Assembly (NCBI RefSeq): GCF_028583545.1
Contig: NZ_CP087106.1
Location: 186,001-250,000, forward strand
Origin: Methylobacterium sp. NMS14P
GTDB taxonomy: Bacteria > Pseudomonadota > Alphaproteobacteria > Rhizobiales > Beijerinckiaceae
DNA: 64,000 bases
Direction of reading: 5' to 3'
Shown here: in pieces, positions 1 to 8,070 of the stretch
Layout of the letters: every line of letters begins with the position of its first letter
Numbering within the stretch: position 1 is the stretch's first letter
Notes under the pieces: model-generated
Seen by the model: the letters and a program-made list of their open reading frames with translations, nothing else
The model's database searches: none
Told to the model about the DNA's origin: nothing
Position numbers and translations under genes: made by a program

Positions 1-591
1 GAGCACGGCAAGACTACGATCGGGATCCTGGCCCTCGATCCGGCCTCTCAGGAACTCGACTACCTGCACAACGCGGGTCGCTTCCGGCTCTCGGGGGCGG
101 ATTACGCCGGGATCTTCGGGCCGGCGACGTTGCCGCCCTACGCCGAGTTCGTGAAGGCCGTTGCCGCGCCGCTCGGCACGGCGGAGCTGCCGACGGTCGC
201 GCGCGAACTGCTCGTCCGGCATCGAGCCCGGGCGCCCCGGCGCAACCCCGTCCTGGCGTTCCGCGACGCCCTCGCGGCGAGTGCCGGGAATCTGGTCGTC
301 CGGCCGCTCGGCGTGTTCCACGCCTATGCCTTCAACACGACGCGCCAGCTCGGCGCCAATTTCGAGATGCTCGCCAGCCATCTCACGTGGCTCGAAGCCC
401 GGGAGGCCGGCGGATTCGCGCCCGCCGCCGCGGCCGCCGCGGATCTCAGCCGCGAGGCCAAGGCCTTCCAGTTCCAGCTCGCCCGCGCCTTCCACCGCCG
501 CTCGGCCGAGGGCATGGCGCCGCGCCTCGACCGCCTCGCGGCGACCTACGATCGCGTCTTCGCGGACCTCGACCGCGCGCTGGACGGCTGA
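1..591 (+). CDS. DUF1839-like protein, 5' end outside the window
   Basis: The reading frame is open from the first base (EHGKTTIGILALDP...) to a TGA at 589-591, so only the C-terminal 196 residues are present. The visible part has an LHNAGRF segment, an Ala-rich stretch and a helical C-terminus, with no signal peptide or membrane segment. I recognise it, from memory only, as a DUF1839-family protein. Such genes are often reported near amino acid:[carrier protein] ligases and small carrier proteins, which would lie to the left of this window. The next gene starts 8 bases after the stop, so they are probably co-transcribed. The biochemical role is unknown. Coding status is firm; the family call is moderate. 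Confidence 0.6.
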   Translation, partial: EHGKTTIGILALDPASQELDYLHNAGRFRLSGADYAGIFGPATLPPYAEFVKAVAAPLGTAELPTVARELLVRHRARAPRRNPVLAFRDALAASAGNLVVRPLGVFHAYAFNTTRQLGANFEMLASHLTWLEAREAGGFAPAAAAAADLSREAKAFQFQLARAFHRRSAEGMAPRLDRLAATYDRVFADLDRALDG

Positions 592-599
592 GAGCCGCG

Positions 600-3035
600 A
601 TGGCCCGCATCCGCAGCGTCGACGATCGGGCGCCGGAGGTCGAGCTCGGGCCGTGGCGGCTCGCCGCGACGCCGCCGGGCGCCTGCGCAGGGCCCGGCGA
701 CCTCGACGCGGTCACCGACTGGATCCCGGCCGAGGTTCCCGGCACGGCCGCCGCCGCCCTGCAGGCGGCCGGACGCTGGAGCGCCGCGGCGCCGGAGCCG
801 ATCCACGACCGCGACGTCTGGTATCGGACCCACCTCACCGGCTCCGGCCCGGCCCGGCTGCGCTTCGCGGGTCTCGCCACCATCGCCGAGATCTGGCTCG
901 ACGGCATCCCGGTCCTCTGCACCCGCTCGATGTTCGAGGAGCACGTCGTCGACGTGGATCTCGGCGGCACCTCCGAGCTCGCGCTGTGCTTCCGCGCGCT
1001 CCGGGCGGCGCTCGACCGTCCGGCCAAGCGCGGGCGCTGGCGGCCGCGGATGATCACGCCCGGGTCGCTGCGCCACCTGCGCACCAGCGTCCTCGGATTC
1101 ATGCCGGGCTGGTGTCCCGAGATCGACCATGTCGGTCCCTACCGCCCGCTGACGGTCGAGCCTGTCCGCCTCCGGGTATCCGCCGCGGACGTGCGTCCGA
1201 CCCTCGACGGCGACATCGGCCGCCTGGCCGTGAGTCTGCGGGTCGACGGACCGGTCGGCACCGTCCGCCTCCGGTGCGGCGGCGGCGAAGCCCCGCTCGC
1301 CGAGGTCGAGCCGGGCGTGTTCGCGGGCGCCCTGGCGCTGCCCGGCATCGCGCCCTGGTGGCCGCATACCCACGGGGTGCCGAACCTCCACCCGGTCGAG
1401 GTCCGCGTCGACGATGCGGGGGTCGACCTGGGCCTCGTCGGCTTCCGGACCCTGGCGCTCACGCGGCCGTTCGAGGAGGGTCTCGCGCTGGCCGTGAACG
1501 GCGTGCCGGTCTTCTGCCGCGGCGCCGTCTGGACGCCGCCGGACCTCGTCGGGCTGGGCTCGGACGGCGCTCGCACGCTGCTCGGGCTGGCGCGCGCGGC
1601 CGGCATGAACATGCTGCGCGTCCCGGGGACGACGCTCTATCCGCCCCCGGACTTCTACGATCTCTGCGACGAGCTCGGCATCCTGGTCTGGCAGGACCTG
1701 ATGCTCGCCAACTTCGACTACCCGCACGCCGACCCGGCCTTCGCGGCCGAGCTCGACCGCGAGCTGTCGGGCTTCCTCGACCGGACGCAGACCGCGCCGT
1801 CGCTCTGCGTGATCTGCGGCGGGAGCGAGGTCTGGCAGCAGGCAGCGATGCTCGGGGCGCCGCGCGCCGTCTGGGCCGACGCGTTCTGCGCCGGGACCCT
1901 GCCCGGGCGCGTGGCGGCGCTGCGCCCCGATCTCGTCGTCGTGCCGAACTCGCCCTCCGGCGGCGACCTGCCGTTCTCGCCGCGCGGGGGCTGCACCCAC
2001 TATTTCGGGGTCGGTGCCTATCGACGGCCGATCGAGGATGCCCGCCGGGCCGAGGTCGGCTTCGCCAGCGAGTGCCTCGCCTTCGCCAACCCGCCGGAGC
2101 CCGGCACGCCGGGCCCGACCGGGCCGGCGGACCCGCTCTGGCAGTCCGGAATCCCTCAGGACCGCGGCGCCGACTGGGACTTCGAGACGGTGCGCGACCA
2201 CTACGTCGGCGCGCTCTACGGCGTCGATCCGGCCGCGCTGCGCGCCGAAGATCCGGACCGCTACCTGGAGCTCGGCCGCGCCGCGGTGGCGGAGGTCATG
2301 GAGGCGACCTTCGCGGAGTGGCGCCGGCCGCGCTCGCCGACGGCCGGGGGCCTCGTCCTGATGCTGCGCGACCTCGCGCCCGGCGCCGGCTGGGGCGTGA
2401 TCGACTGGACTCAGCGCCCGAAATCCGCCTGGTACGCGCTGAAGCGCGCCTTCCGCCCGGTCCAGGTCCTCCTCACCGACGAGGGCCTCGACGGCCTGCA
2501 CGTCCACATCCTCAACGAGACGGCCGAGGCCCGGGCGCTGACCCTGACTCTGACCTTCTGCGAGGCCGGTGGCCGCGTCGCGGCGCGCGCCGAGCGCGAC
2601 CTCGTGGCCGGCCCGCGGTCGGCGCTGACGCTCACCTCCGCCGCCCTGCTCGGCCGCTTCTTCGACGCCGCCGACAGCTACCGGTTCGGGCCACGGATCC
2701 ACGATCTCGCCCACGCGCAACTGAGCGACGCCGACGGGAGCGCGATCGCAGAGAGCTTCCACGTCCCCGGCGCGCGGCCGGTCGATCGATCGGCCATCGG
2801 TCTCCGGGCCGAGCCGGTCGCGACCGCGGAGGGGCCCGGTCTGCGGATCAGCACCGACCGCTTCGCCCGTGGCATCCAGGTGCTGGCCCCCGGCGCGCGG
2901 CCGGATGACAGCGGCTTCCATCTCGCGCCGGGAGCGAGCCGGATCGTCACCTTCGCGGAGGCCGCCCGGCCTCCGCGCGGGCGGGTGCGGGCGATCAACA
3001 GCGATGAGATCGTGGAATTCGGTCATGACGGTTGA
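600..3035 (+). CDS. Glycoside hydrolase family 2 protein, beta-mannosidase-like
   Basis: 811 residues, no signal peptide, so probably cytoplasmic. The N-terminal third has the beta-sandwich character of GH2 sugar-binding domains (VWYRTHLTG, AEIWLDGIPVL). The middle has the TIM-barrel landmark NMLRVPGTTLYPPPDFYDLC followed by LGILVWQDL, as in beta-mannosidases. Likely acid/base Glu lies in CVICGGSEVWQQ, where mannosidases have W-GNNE. The likely nucleophile Glu is in VGFASECLAF. The substrate cannot be read from sequence. The ATG at 600 follows the upstream stop by 8 bases, and the 3' end overlaps the next start by 11 bases, so translation is coupled. The active-site surroundings are divergent from classical members. 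Confidence 0.78.
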   Translation: MARIRSVDDRAPEVELGPWRLAATPPGACAGPGDLDAVTDWIPAEVPGTAAAALQAAGRWSAAAPEPIHDRDVWYRTHLTGSGPARLRFAGLATIAEIWLDGIPVLCTRSMFEEHVVDVDLGGTSELALCFRALRAALDRPAKRGRWRPRMITPGSLRHLRTSVLGFMPGWCPEIDHVGPYRPLTVEPVRLRVSAADVRPTLDGDIGRLAVSLRVDGPVGTVRLRCGGGEAPLAEVEPGVFAGALALPGIAPWWPHTHGVPNLHPVEVRVDDAGVDLGLVGFRTLALTRPFEEGLALAVNGVPVFCRGAVWTPPDLVGLGSDGARTLLGLARAAGMNMLRVPGTTLYPPPDFYDLCDELGILVWQDLMLANFDYPHADPAFAAELDRELSGFLDRTQTAPSLCVICGGSEVWQQAAMLGAPRAVWADAFCAGTLPGRVAALRPDLVVVPNSPSGGDLPFSPRGGCTHYFGVGAYRRPIEDARRAEVGFASECLAFANPPEPGTPGPTGPADPLWQSGIPQDRGADWDFETVRDHYVGALYGVDPAALRAEDPDRYLELGRAAVAEVMEATFAEWRRPRSPTAGGLVLMLRDLAPGAGWGVIDWTQRPKSAWYALKRAFRPVQVLLTDEGLDGLHVHILNETAEARALTLTLTFCEAGGRVAARAERDLVAGPRSALTLTSAALLGRFFDAADSYRFGPRIHDLAHAQLSDADGSAIAESFHVPGARPVDRSAIGLRAEPVATAEGPGLRISTDRFARGIQVLAPGARPDDSGFHLAPGASRIVTFAEAARPPRGRVRAINSDEIVEFGHDG

Positions 3036-4806
3036 GGTCGGGTTCGAGGCCGCGGTGCCGGTGACCTTCGAGGGGCTGTTCGGGTGGCTTCATCCGGCGG
3101 CCGGGACCCGGGGCGTGATCCTCTGCGGGGCCTACGGTTTCGAGCAGATGGCCGCGCATCGGCCCTGGCGCTTCCTGGCCGAGAGCCTCGCCGCGGCGGG
3201 CTGCCCGACTCTGCGCTTCGACTATGCGGGCGAGGGCGACTCGTCCGATCCCGAAGAGGCGCGGGTCGATGCCTGCGTCGCGGCGGTCCGCCAGGCCATC
3301 GGGTTCCTGCGCGCGACGGCCGGCGTCACGGAGATCGTGGTGGTCGGCCTGCGTCTGGGCGCGACCTTCGCGGCCCTGGCCGGTCAGGACGAGGCCGTGG
3401 ACCGCCTCGTCCTGCTGGCGCCGGTCACGACCGGGCGCGCCTATCTGCGCGAGATGCGTCTGCGGGCGCAGACGATCGGCCGCCTGCCGGACGGGTCGGC
3501 CCCGGCACAGGACCCGGACAACCTCACCGTCGGCGGCTTCCGGATGGAGGCGGCCTTCCTCGCCGATCTCGCCGACCTGAACCTCGCGCGGCTCGATCGG
3601 GCGCCGGCCGGCCGCGCGCTGCTCCTCGCATCCGACACCAAGGCGCTGGCCGCACGCCTCGGCGCTCTCGGCTGCGACGTGACGACCGGTGCGTTCCCGG
3701 GTCTCGCGGCGCTCGTCGCCGACCCGATCTTCTCCGACATCCCGACCGCGGACTTCGCCCGCGTGATCGACTTCGCGACCGAGGGCATGCCGGCCGCCGG
3801 GCCACGAACTGGCGGCACCGTCGCCGGTAGCAAACTTCCGAACGGCCTGACCGGGCCGGGCTGGACCGAGGTGCCGGTTCGATTCGCGCGCGGCCTGCTC
3901 GGCATCCGGTGCCGGCCGGATCGGGCGGAAGGACCGGTGCCGACCATCCTGTTCGTCTCGACCGGCATGAGCGTGCACTCGGGCTGGGGCCGCCAGACCA
4001 CGGATCTCGCCCGGCGCCTCGCCGCGGAGGGGATCGCGTCGTTCCGGTTCGACCTGCGCGGCATCGGCGACAGCGACGACCGGCCGGACGGCCGCAAGCC
4101 CCTCTTCGCCGCGGACGGGTTCGCCGACGTCGTGGCGGCGATCGATCAGATCGCTGCCACGGGCGGCCCGATCATTCTGGTGGGCGGATGCAGCGGCGCC
4201 TACGCGGCCTTCCACGCCCTCTGCCGGGACCGCAGGGTCGACGGGGCGCTCCTGCTGAATCTCTACTGCTTCGACTGGGATCCGGATCAGGACCTCGACC
4301 AGGTCATCCGGCAGACCTTCGGGAGCGCGTCCACCTACGCGGCCCTGCTCAAGCGGGGTGCGACGTGGCGGCGGCTGATGCGCGGCGAGATCCGGATCGC
4401 CGCGATCGCCACCGTCCTCGCCCGGCGCGGGATCGAGGCCGCGATCCGCCGAATTCGCCGGACTCTCCGTGCCGGGCCGCTCGGGGGCTCGCCCGCCCGG
4501 CGGATCGCCGCCCTGCGGCGCCGGGGCGCCGAGATCCGCCTGCTCTACAGCGCGGGCGATCCCGGGCTCGCGGCCGTCCGCCGCCATCTCGGACGCTCGC
4601 CCGGAACAGCGGACCGCCGCGTCGGCGCGCCCGTAACGGTGGTGCCGGGCGTGGACCACAATTTCGGGTCCCGCGCGGCCCAGGCCCGGGTCGCCGAGGC
4701 GCTGCAGGACCTCCTGCGGGCCGTCCGGCACACCCACGCGACGCGCACCGCCGCGGCTGAGGCCGCCGCGCCGCGCGGCAGCCTCACCCTGGCGGGCCGG
4801 ACGTGA
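3025..4806 (+). CDS. Tandem alpha/beta-hydrolase, first domain probably catalytically dead
   Basis: 593 residues made of two serine-hydrolase domains. Domain 1 (about 15-235) resembles exosortase-A-associated hydrolases: CGAYGFEQMAAHRPW, then LRFDYAGEGDS, but the nucleophile elbow reads GLRLGA with Arg where the catalytic Ser should be. Domain 2 (about 285-570) has LFVSTGMSVHSGWGRQ, FRFDLRGIGDSDD and an elbow GGCSGA that keeps Ser; PGVDHNF supplies a likely catalytic His. It starts at an ATG inside the end of the GH2 gene (11-base overlap) and ends overlapping the next start. The substrate may be an ester on a lipid or saccharide handled by this operon; that is inference. Confidence 0.75.
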   Translation: MTVEVGFEAAVPVTFEGLFGWLHPAAGTRGVILCGAYGFEQMAAHRPWRFLAESLAAAGCPTLRFDYAGEGDSSDPEEARVDACVAAVRQAIGFLRATAGVTEIVVVGLRLGATFAALAGQDEAVDRLVLLAPVTTGRAYLREMRLRAQTIGRLPDGSAPAQDPDNLTVGGFRMEAAFLADLADLNLARLDRAPAGRALLLASDTKALAARLGALGCDVTTGAFPGLAALVADPIFSDIPTADFARVIDFATEGMPAAGPRTGGTVAGSKLPNGLTGPGWTEVPVRFARGLLGIRCRPDRAEGPVPTILFVSTGMSVHSGWGRQTTDLARRLAAEGIASFRFDLRGIGDSDDRPDGRKPLFAADGFADVVAAIDQIAATGGPIILVGGCSGAYAAFHALCRDRRVDGALLLNLYCFDWDPDQDLDQVIRQTFGSASTYAALLKRGATWRRLMRGEIRIAAIATVLARRGIEAAIRRIRRTLRAGPLGGSPARRIAALRRRGAEIRLLYSAGDPGLAAVRRHLGRSPGTADRRVGAPVTVVPGVDHNFGSRAAQARVAEALQDLLRAVRHTHATRTAAAEAAAPRGSLTLAGRT

Positions 4807-6086
4807 CTCGCCTCACGCGCCGGTCGGCCCTCGCCCTGGCGGCGGGCGCTCTGGCGGCCGGTCGAGCCGTCGCGGCCGAACCGCTGCACCGCTGCGAGGC
4901 GCTGATCGACTCGATCGGCGTCAACGTGCATCTCGGCCATCGCGGCAGCCCCTACGTCGACCGCTTCGCCGCCTGCGCCCAGGCGCTCGACGAACTCGGG
5001 ATCCGCCACCTGCGCGACGATATCGTGCTCGTCGGCGACGAGCCGGCCGGGCAGTTCGAGCGGATCGCCGATCTGGCCGACCGGGGCTACCGTTTCAGCC
5101 TGATCTTCTACGACGGGCTCACGCCGGGGCCGCGCGTGCCCCCGGAGCGCTTCGCCGAGATCGCCGGCTGGGCCGGCGACGGGCTCCTCGTGGCGGAGGG
5201 CGGCAACGAGCCGCCGGTGGCGGCGCGGCCGGGCCTCGCGCGGCTGTCGGCCGATCATCAGACCGCACTCTTCCGCGCGGTCCGGGCGGATGCCCGGGCC
5301 GAGGCCGTGCGGGTTGCCGGGCCGAGCTACATCCAGGGCAACGTCGCGGCGGCGCAGAACCTCGCCGCGGTGGTCGACCTCGCGAACATCCACGCCTATC
5401 CGGGAGCCGAGCACCCGGAGACCGACGGTGGCGGCAGCCTCGCGCGCTTCGTCGCGGCCGCGCGGCCGGTCTTCGGCGAGGCGCCGGTGATCGCGACCGA
5501 GAACGGCTACCACACGGCGCTCGCCACCGGCAGCGCCCACCTGCCGATCTCGCCGGGGCTGCGCGCCCGGTACCTCCCGCGGATGCTGCTCTGGAGCTAC
5601 CTCCAGGGCGTGCGGCGGACCTACCTGTACGAGCTGATCTCCAGCTTCGACCGCGGCGACGCGGATCCCGAGAGCCGTTTCGGCCTTCTCGCCCACGATG
5701 GCCGCCCGACCCCCGCCTTCGCCGCGGTGCGCAACCTCGTCCGGCTGTTCGGCGCCCCGACCGCGGAGAGCGCCGCCGTTCCGGCCGATCGCGACGTCAC
5801 GCTCGCCGGCCCCGTTCCCGATCTCGTGACCGCGCGGTTCGCGCGGCGAGACGGGGCGACGCTCGTCCCGATCTGGCTCGGCCTCGACGGGTGGGACCGG
5901 CGCAGCCGCGCACCGCGGCCGGACGTGCCGGTGCGGACCGCCGAGCTCCGCCTGTCGCGCCAGCCCCGGCGGGTGCGCCTCCATCGCTTCGACGACGACG
6001 GCGCCGTGCGCGTGGTGGATCTTCCCGCGGACAGGCGGGTGCCGATCCCGGTCACGGACCGACTCGGCGTCGTCGAGCTGACGTAG
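4803..6086 (+). CDS. Tat-exported glycoside hydrolase, clan GH-A-like
   Basis: 427 residues starting at a GTG that overlaps the previous stop (GTGA). The N-terminus MTRLTRRSALALAAGALAAG followed by AVAA looks like a twin-arginine signal with a cleavage site near residue 25. The body reads as a TIM-barrel glycosidase: LGIRHLRDD near the start, a likely acid/base in AEGGNEPP, and a likely nucleophile in VIATENGYHT. These match the Asn-Glu and Thr-Glu patterns of GH5/GH39-type enzymes. It is the only clearly exported enzyme in this operon, so it would act in the periplasm or outside the cell, while the GH2 and hydrolase partners stay inside. Substrate unknown. Confidence 0.72.
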   Translation: MTRLTRRSALALAAGALAAGRAVAAEPLHRCEALIDSIGVNVHLGHRGSPYVDRFAACAQALDELGIRHLRDDIVLVGDEPAGQFERIADLADRGYRFSLIFYDGLTPGPRVPPERFAEIAGWAGDGLLVAEGGNEPPVAARPGLARLSADHQTALFRAVRADARAEAVRVAGPSYIQGNVAAAQNLAAVVDLANIHAYPGAEHPETDGGGSLARFVAAARPVFGEAPVIATENGYHTALATGSAHLPISPGLRARYLPRMLLWSYLQGVRRTYLYELISSFDRGDADPESRFGLLAHDGRPTPAFAAVRNLVRLFGAPTAESAAVPADRDVTLAGPVPDLVTARFARRDGATLVPIWLGLDGWDRRSRAPRPDVPVRTAELRLSRQPRRVRLHRFDDDGAVRVVDLPADRRVPIPVTDRLGVVELT

Positions 6087-6151
6087 CGCGACCGCCGACG
6101 AAGCCCGTCCCCAGACGCGCCTGAACTCCGACCCTCGCGGAGGCCGACTCC

Positions 6152-6976
6152 ATGCTGAGCTACCTGGGTGACAAGATCGTCGGCCTGACCCTCGCGGTCC
6201 TGAACGCGCTCGCGCCGCTCGAAGTCCACGTCGACAAGGGCGTCCCCTACGCTGCCGGGAGCGAGCACCGGGCGGACATCTACCGGCCGGCCGCGGGGAA
6301 GCCGCGCCCTGTCGCCGTGTTCCTGTACGGCGGCGGATGGCGGACCGGATCGAAGGATGAGGTCGCCTATGTCGGTGCGGCCTTCGCGCGGCGGGGTGTC
6401 GTCGCGGTCATCCCCGATTACCGCCACGTCCCGGCGGCGACCCTCCAGGACATCCTCGCGGACAACGCTGCCGCCGTCGCCTGGACGATCGCGCACGCGG
6501 CCGAGTACGGCGGCGATCCCGCCCGTGTCACCGTCGTGGGGCACTCCTCGGGGGCCTGGGCCGCCGCGATGCTGGGGCTCGACCGGACCTGGCTCGAGCG
6601 GGCCGGCTCCAGTCCCGCCAAGCTCGCCGGCATCGTCGGCCTGGCCGGGCCCTACGCGACGTCGGCGCTGACCGATCCGCAGGATCGCCAGGTGTTCGTG
6701 GGCAGCGACCCGGCGATGCAGCCGATCAACCACGCCGCGGATTCCCACCCCGCGATGCTGCTGGCCACCGGTGCGGCGGATCTCGACGTCAATCCCGCCG
6801 GAACCCTGGCGCTCGACCGCGAGTTGCGGGGCTTCGACGGCCAGGAGACCATGAAGATCTACCCCGGTCTCGGCCACGGGCAGATCGTTCACGCGATGAG
6901 CTTCCCGTTCAGTCTCCGGTTCTCGGTCGCGGACGACGTCGCGCGCTTCGTCAAGGGCGCCCGTGCCGGCCCGTGA
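6152..6976 (+). CDS. Alpha/beta-hydrolase, esterase/lipase (BD-FAE / Aes-like)
   Basis: 274 residues. The oxyanion-hole motif is YGGGWRTG (family form HGGGW), the nucleophile elbow is VVGHSSGAWAA, and the acid and base probably lie in ATGAADLDV and YPGLGHGQIV. An N-terminal hydrophobic helix (MLSYLGDKIVGLTLAVLNAL) may be a weak signal or membrane anchor. ADIYRP and DYRHVP are typical of carboxylesterases that remove acyl groups from small esters or sugars. A GGAGG lies 8 bases before the ATG. The gene follows the glycosidase by 65 bases on the same strand, so it may extend that operon as a deacetylase; this is inferred from position. Confidence 0.8.
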   Translation: MLSYLGDKIVGLTLAVLNALAPLEVHVDKGVPYAAGSEHRADIYRPAAGKPRPVAVFLYGGGWRTGSKDEVAYVGAAFARRGVVAVIPDYRHVPAATLQDILADNAAAVAWTIAHAAEYGGDPARVTVVGHSSGAWAAAMLGLDRTWLERAGSSPAKLAGIVGLAGPYATSALTDPQDRQVFVGSDPAMQPINHAADSHPAMLLATGAADLDVNPAGTLALDRELRGFDGQETMKIYPGLGHGQIVHAMSFPFSLRFSVADDVARFVKGARAGP

Positions 6977-6991
6977 GGCGGAGCGCGAGAG

Positions 6992-7026
6992 GGCAGGGAC
7001 CGACGCGGCCCGCGCCGATCCCTGCC
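6992..7026. terminator. Stem-loop between convergent genes
   Basis: GGCAGGGA at 6992-6999 pairs with TCCCTGCC at 7019-7026 across a GC-rich 19-base loop. It lies between the converging esterase and oxidase genes, so it could act as a bidirectional terminator. There is no T-run, so factor-independent function is uncertain. Confidence 0.35.
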
Positions 7027-7051
7027 GCCCGCGCCCCGACGGGCCGCGATT

Positions 7052-8065
7052 TCAGTGATAGCCCGGCGCGCCCGCCGCGACCTTGCCGCGGAACAGCCAG
7101 TAGACGTAGGCCGTGTAGGCGAGGATCATCGGCACCAGGACCACCGCGCCGGCCAGCAGGAACGCCTGGCTGCTCGGGTGGGTCGCCGCGTCCCAGATCG
7201 AGATCGCCGGCGGGACGATCATCGGCCACAGGCTGATCCCGAGCCCGACATACGACATCAGGAACAGCCCCAGGGCGCAGAGGAACGGCGCGACCTCGGC
7301 CCGACGATCGAGCGCGACGAAGAAGCGCCACGCCAGCAGCGCGACCAGGGCCGGCACCGGCGCGGCCAGGGCAAGGTTCGGCCAGGACAGCCAGCGCGCC
7401 CGGAACGCCTCGCTCAGGATCGGCATCGCGGCCGAGACGATCACGATGGCCGCCAGCGTGGCGAGGCCGAGCCGGCGCGCGAGCCTGTAGGCCCGGAGCT
7501 GGAGCTCGCCCTCCGTCTTCCAGATCAGCCAGCAGGCGCCGAGCAGGCCGTAGCCAGCCACCAGGGCGGCGCCGGTCAGCAGCGAGAACGGCGTCAGCCA
7601 GTCCCACCAGCCGCCCGCGTAGGCCCGACCCTCGACCCGGATGCCCTGGACCAGGGCCCCGAGGCAGATGCCCTGGCAGAAGGTCGCCACGTAGCTGCCC
7701 CACGAGAACGACCGGTCCCAGGTCCGCTGGCTCGCGGGGGAGGCCGCGCGGAACCGCATCTCGAAGGCGACGCCGCGGAAGACCAGTGCCAGGAGCATCA
7801 GGATCAGCGGCATGTAGAGGGCCGGCAGGATCGTGGCGTAGGCCAGCGGGAACACCGCGAACAGCCCGCCGCCGCCGAGGATAAGCCAGGTCTCGTTGCC
7901 GTCCCAGACCGGCGCGACGGTGTTGACCATGACGTCGCGGTCCGCCTTGCCGCGCACCGCCGGGAACAGGATGCCGACTCCGAGGTCGAAGCCGTCCATC
8001 ACCACGTAGAGGAAGACCGCGGTGGCGATGAGGAGCGCCCAGATGAGCGTGAGGTCGAGGGACAT
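7052..8065 (-). CDS. cioB: Cytochrome bd-type (cyanide-insensitive) ubiquinol oxidase subunit II
   Basis: 337 residues, the usual length for the CioB/CydB subunit. It begins MSLDLTLIWALLIATAVFLY and continues with the family signature MDGFDLGVGILFP, then VWDGNETWLILGGGGLFAVFP and RGVAFEMRFR. Eight to nine hydrophobic helices follow. It forms the membrane complex with subunit I, which lies 5 bases upstream, and reduces O2 to water with quinol electrons. No cydDC assembly genes and no recognisable CydX peptide follow it; the downstream 75 bases hold only a stem-loop. Confidence 0.95.
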   Translation of the reverse strand: MSLDLTLIWALLIATAVFLYVVMDGFDLGVGILFPAVRGKADRDVMVNTVAPVWDGNETWLILGGGGLFAVFPLAYATILPALYMPLILMLLALVFRGVAFEMRFRAASPASQRTWDRSFSWGSYVATFCQGICLGALVQGIRVEGRAYAGGWWDWLTPFSLLTGAALVAGYGLLGACWLIWKTEGELQLRAYRLARRLGLATLAAIVIVSAAMPILSEAFRARWLSWPNLALAAPVPALVALLAWRFFVALDRRAEVAPFLCALGLFLMSYVGLGISLWPMIVPPAISIWDAATHPSSQAFLLAGAVVLVPMILAYTAYVYWLFRGKVAAGAPGYH

Positions 8066-8070
8066 CGGGA

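Noticed and set aside
161..3026. Very long open frames on both strands over the GH2 gene
   Set aside because: Arg/Pro/Ala-rich shadows caused by high GC; they lack domains and ribosome sites and conflict with the clear GH2 frame.
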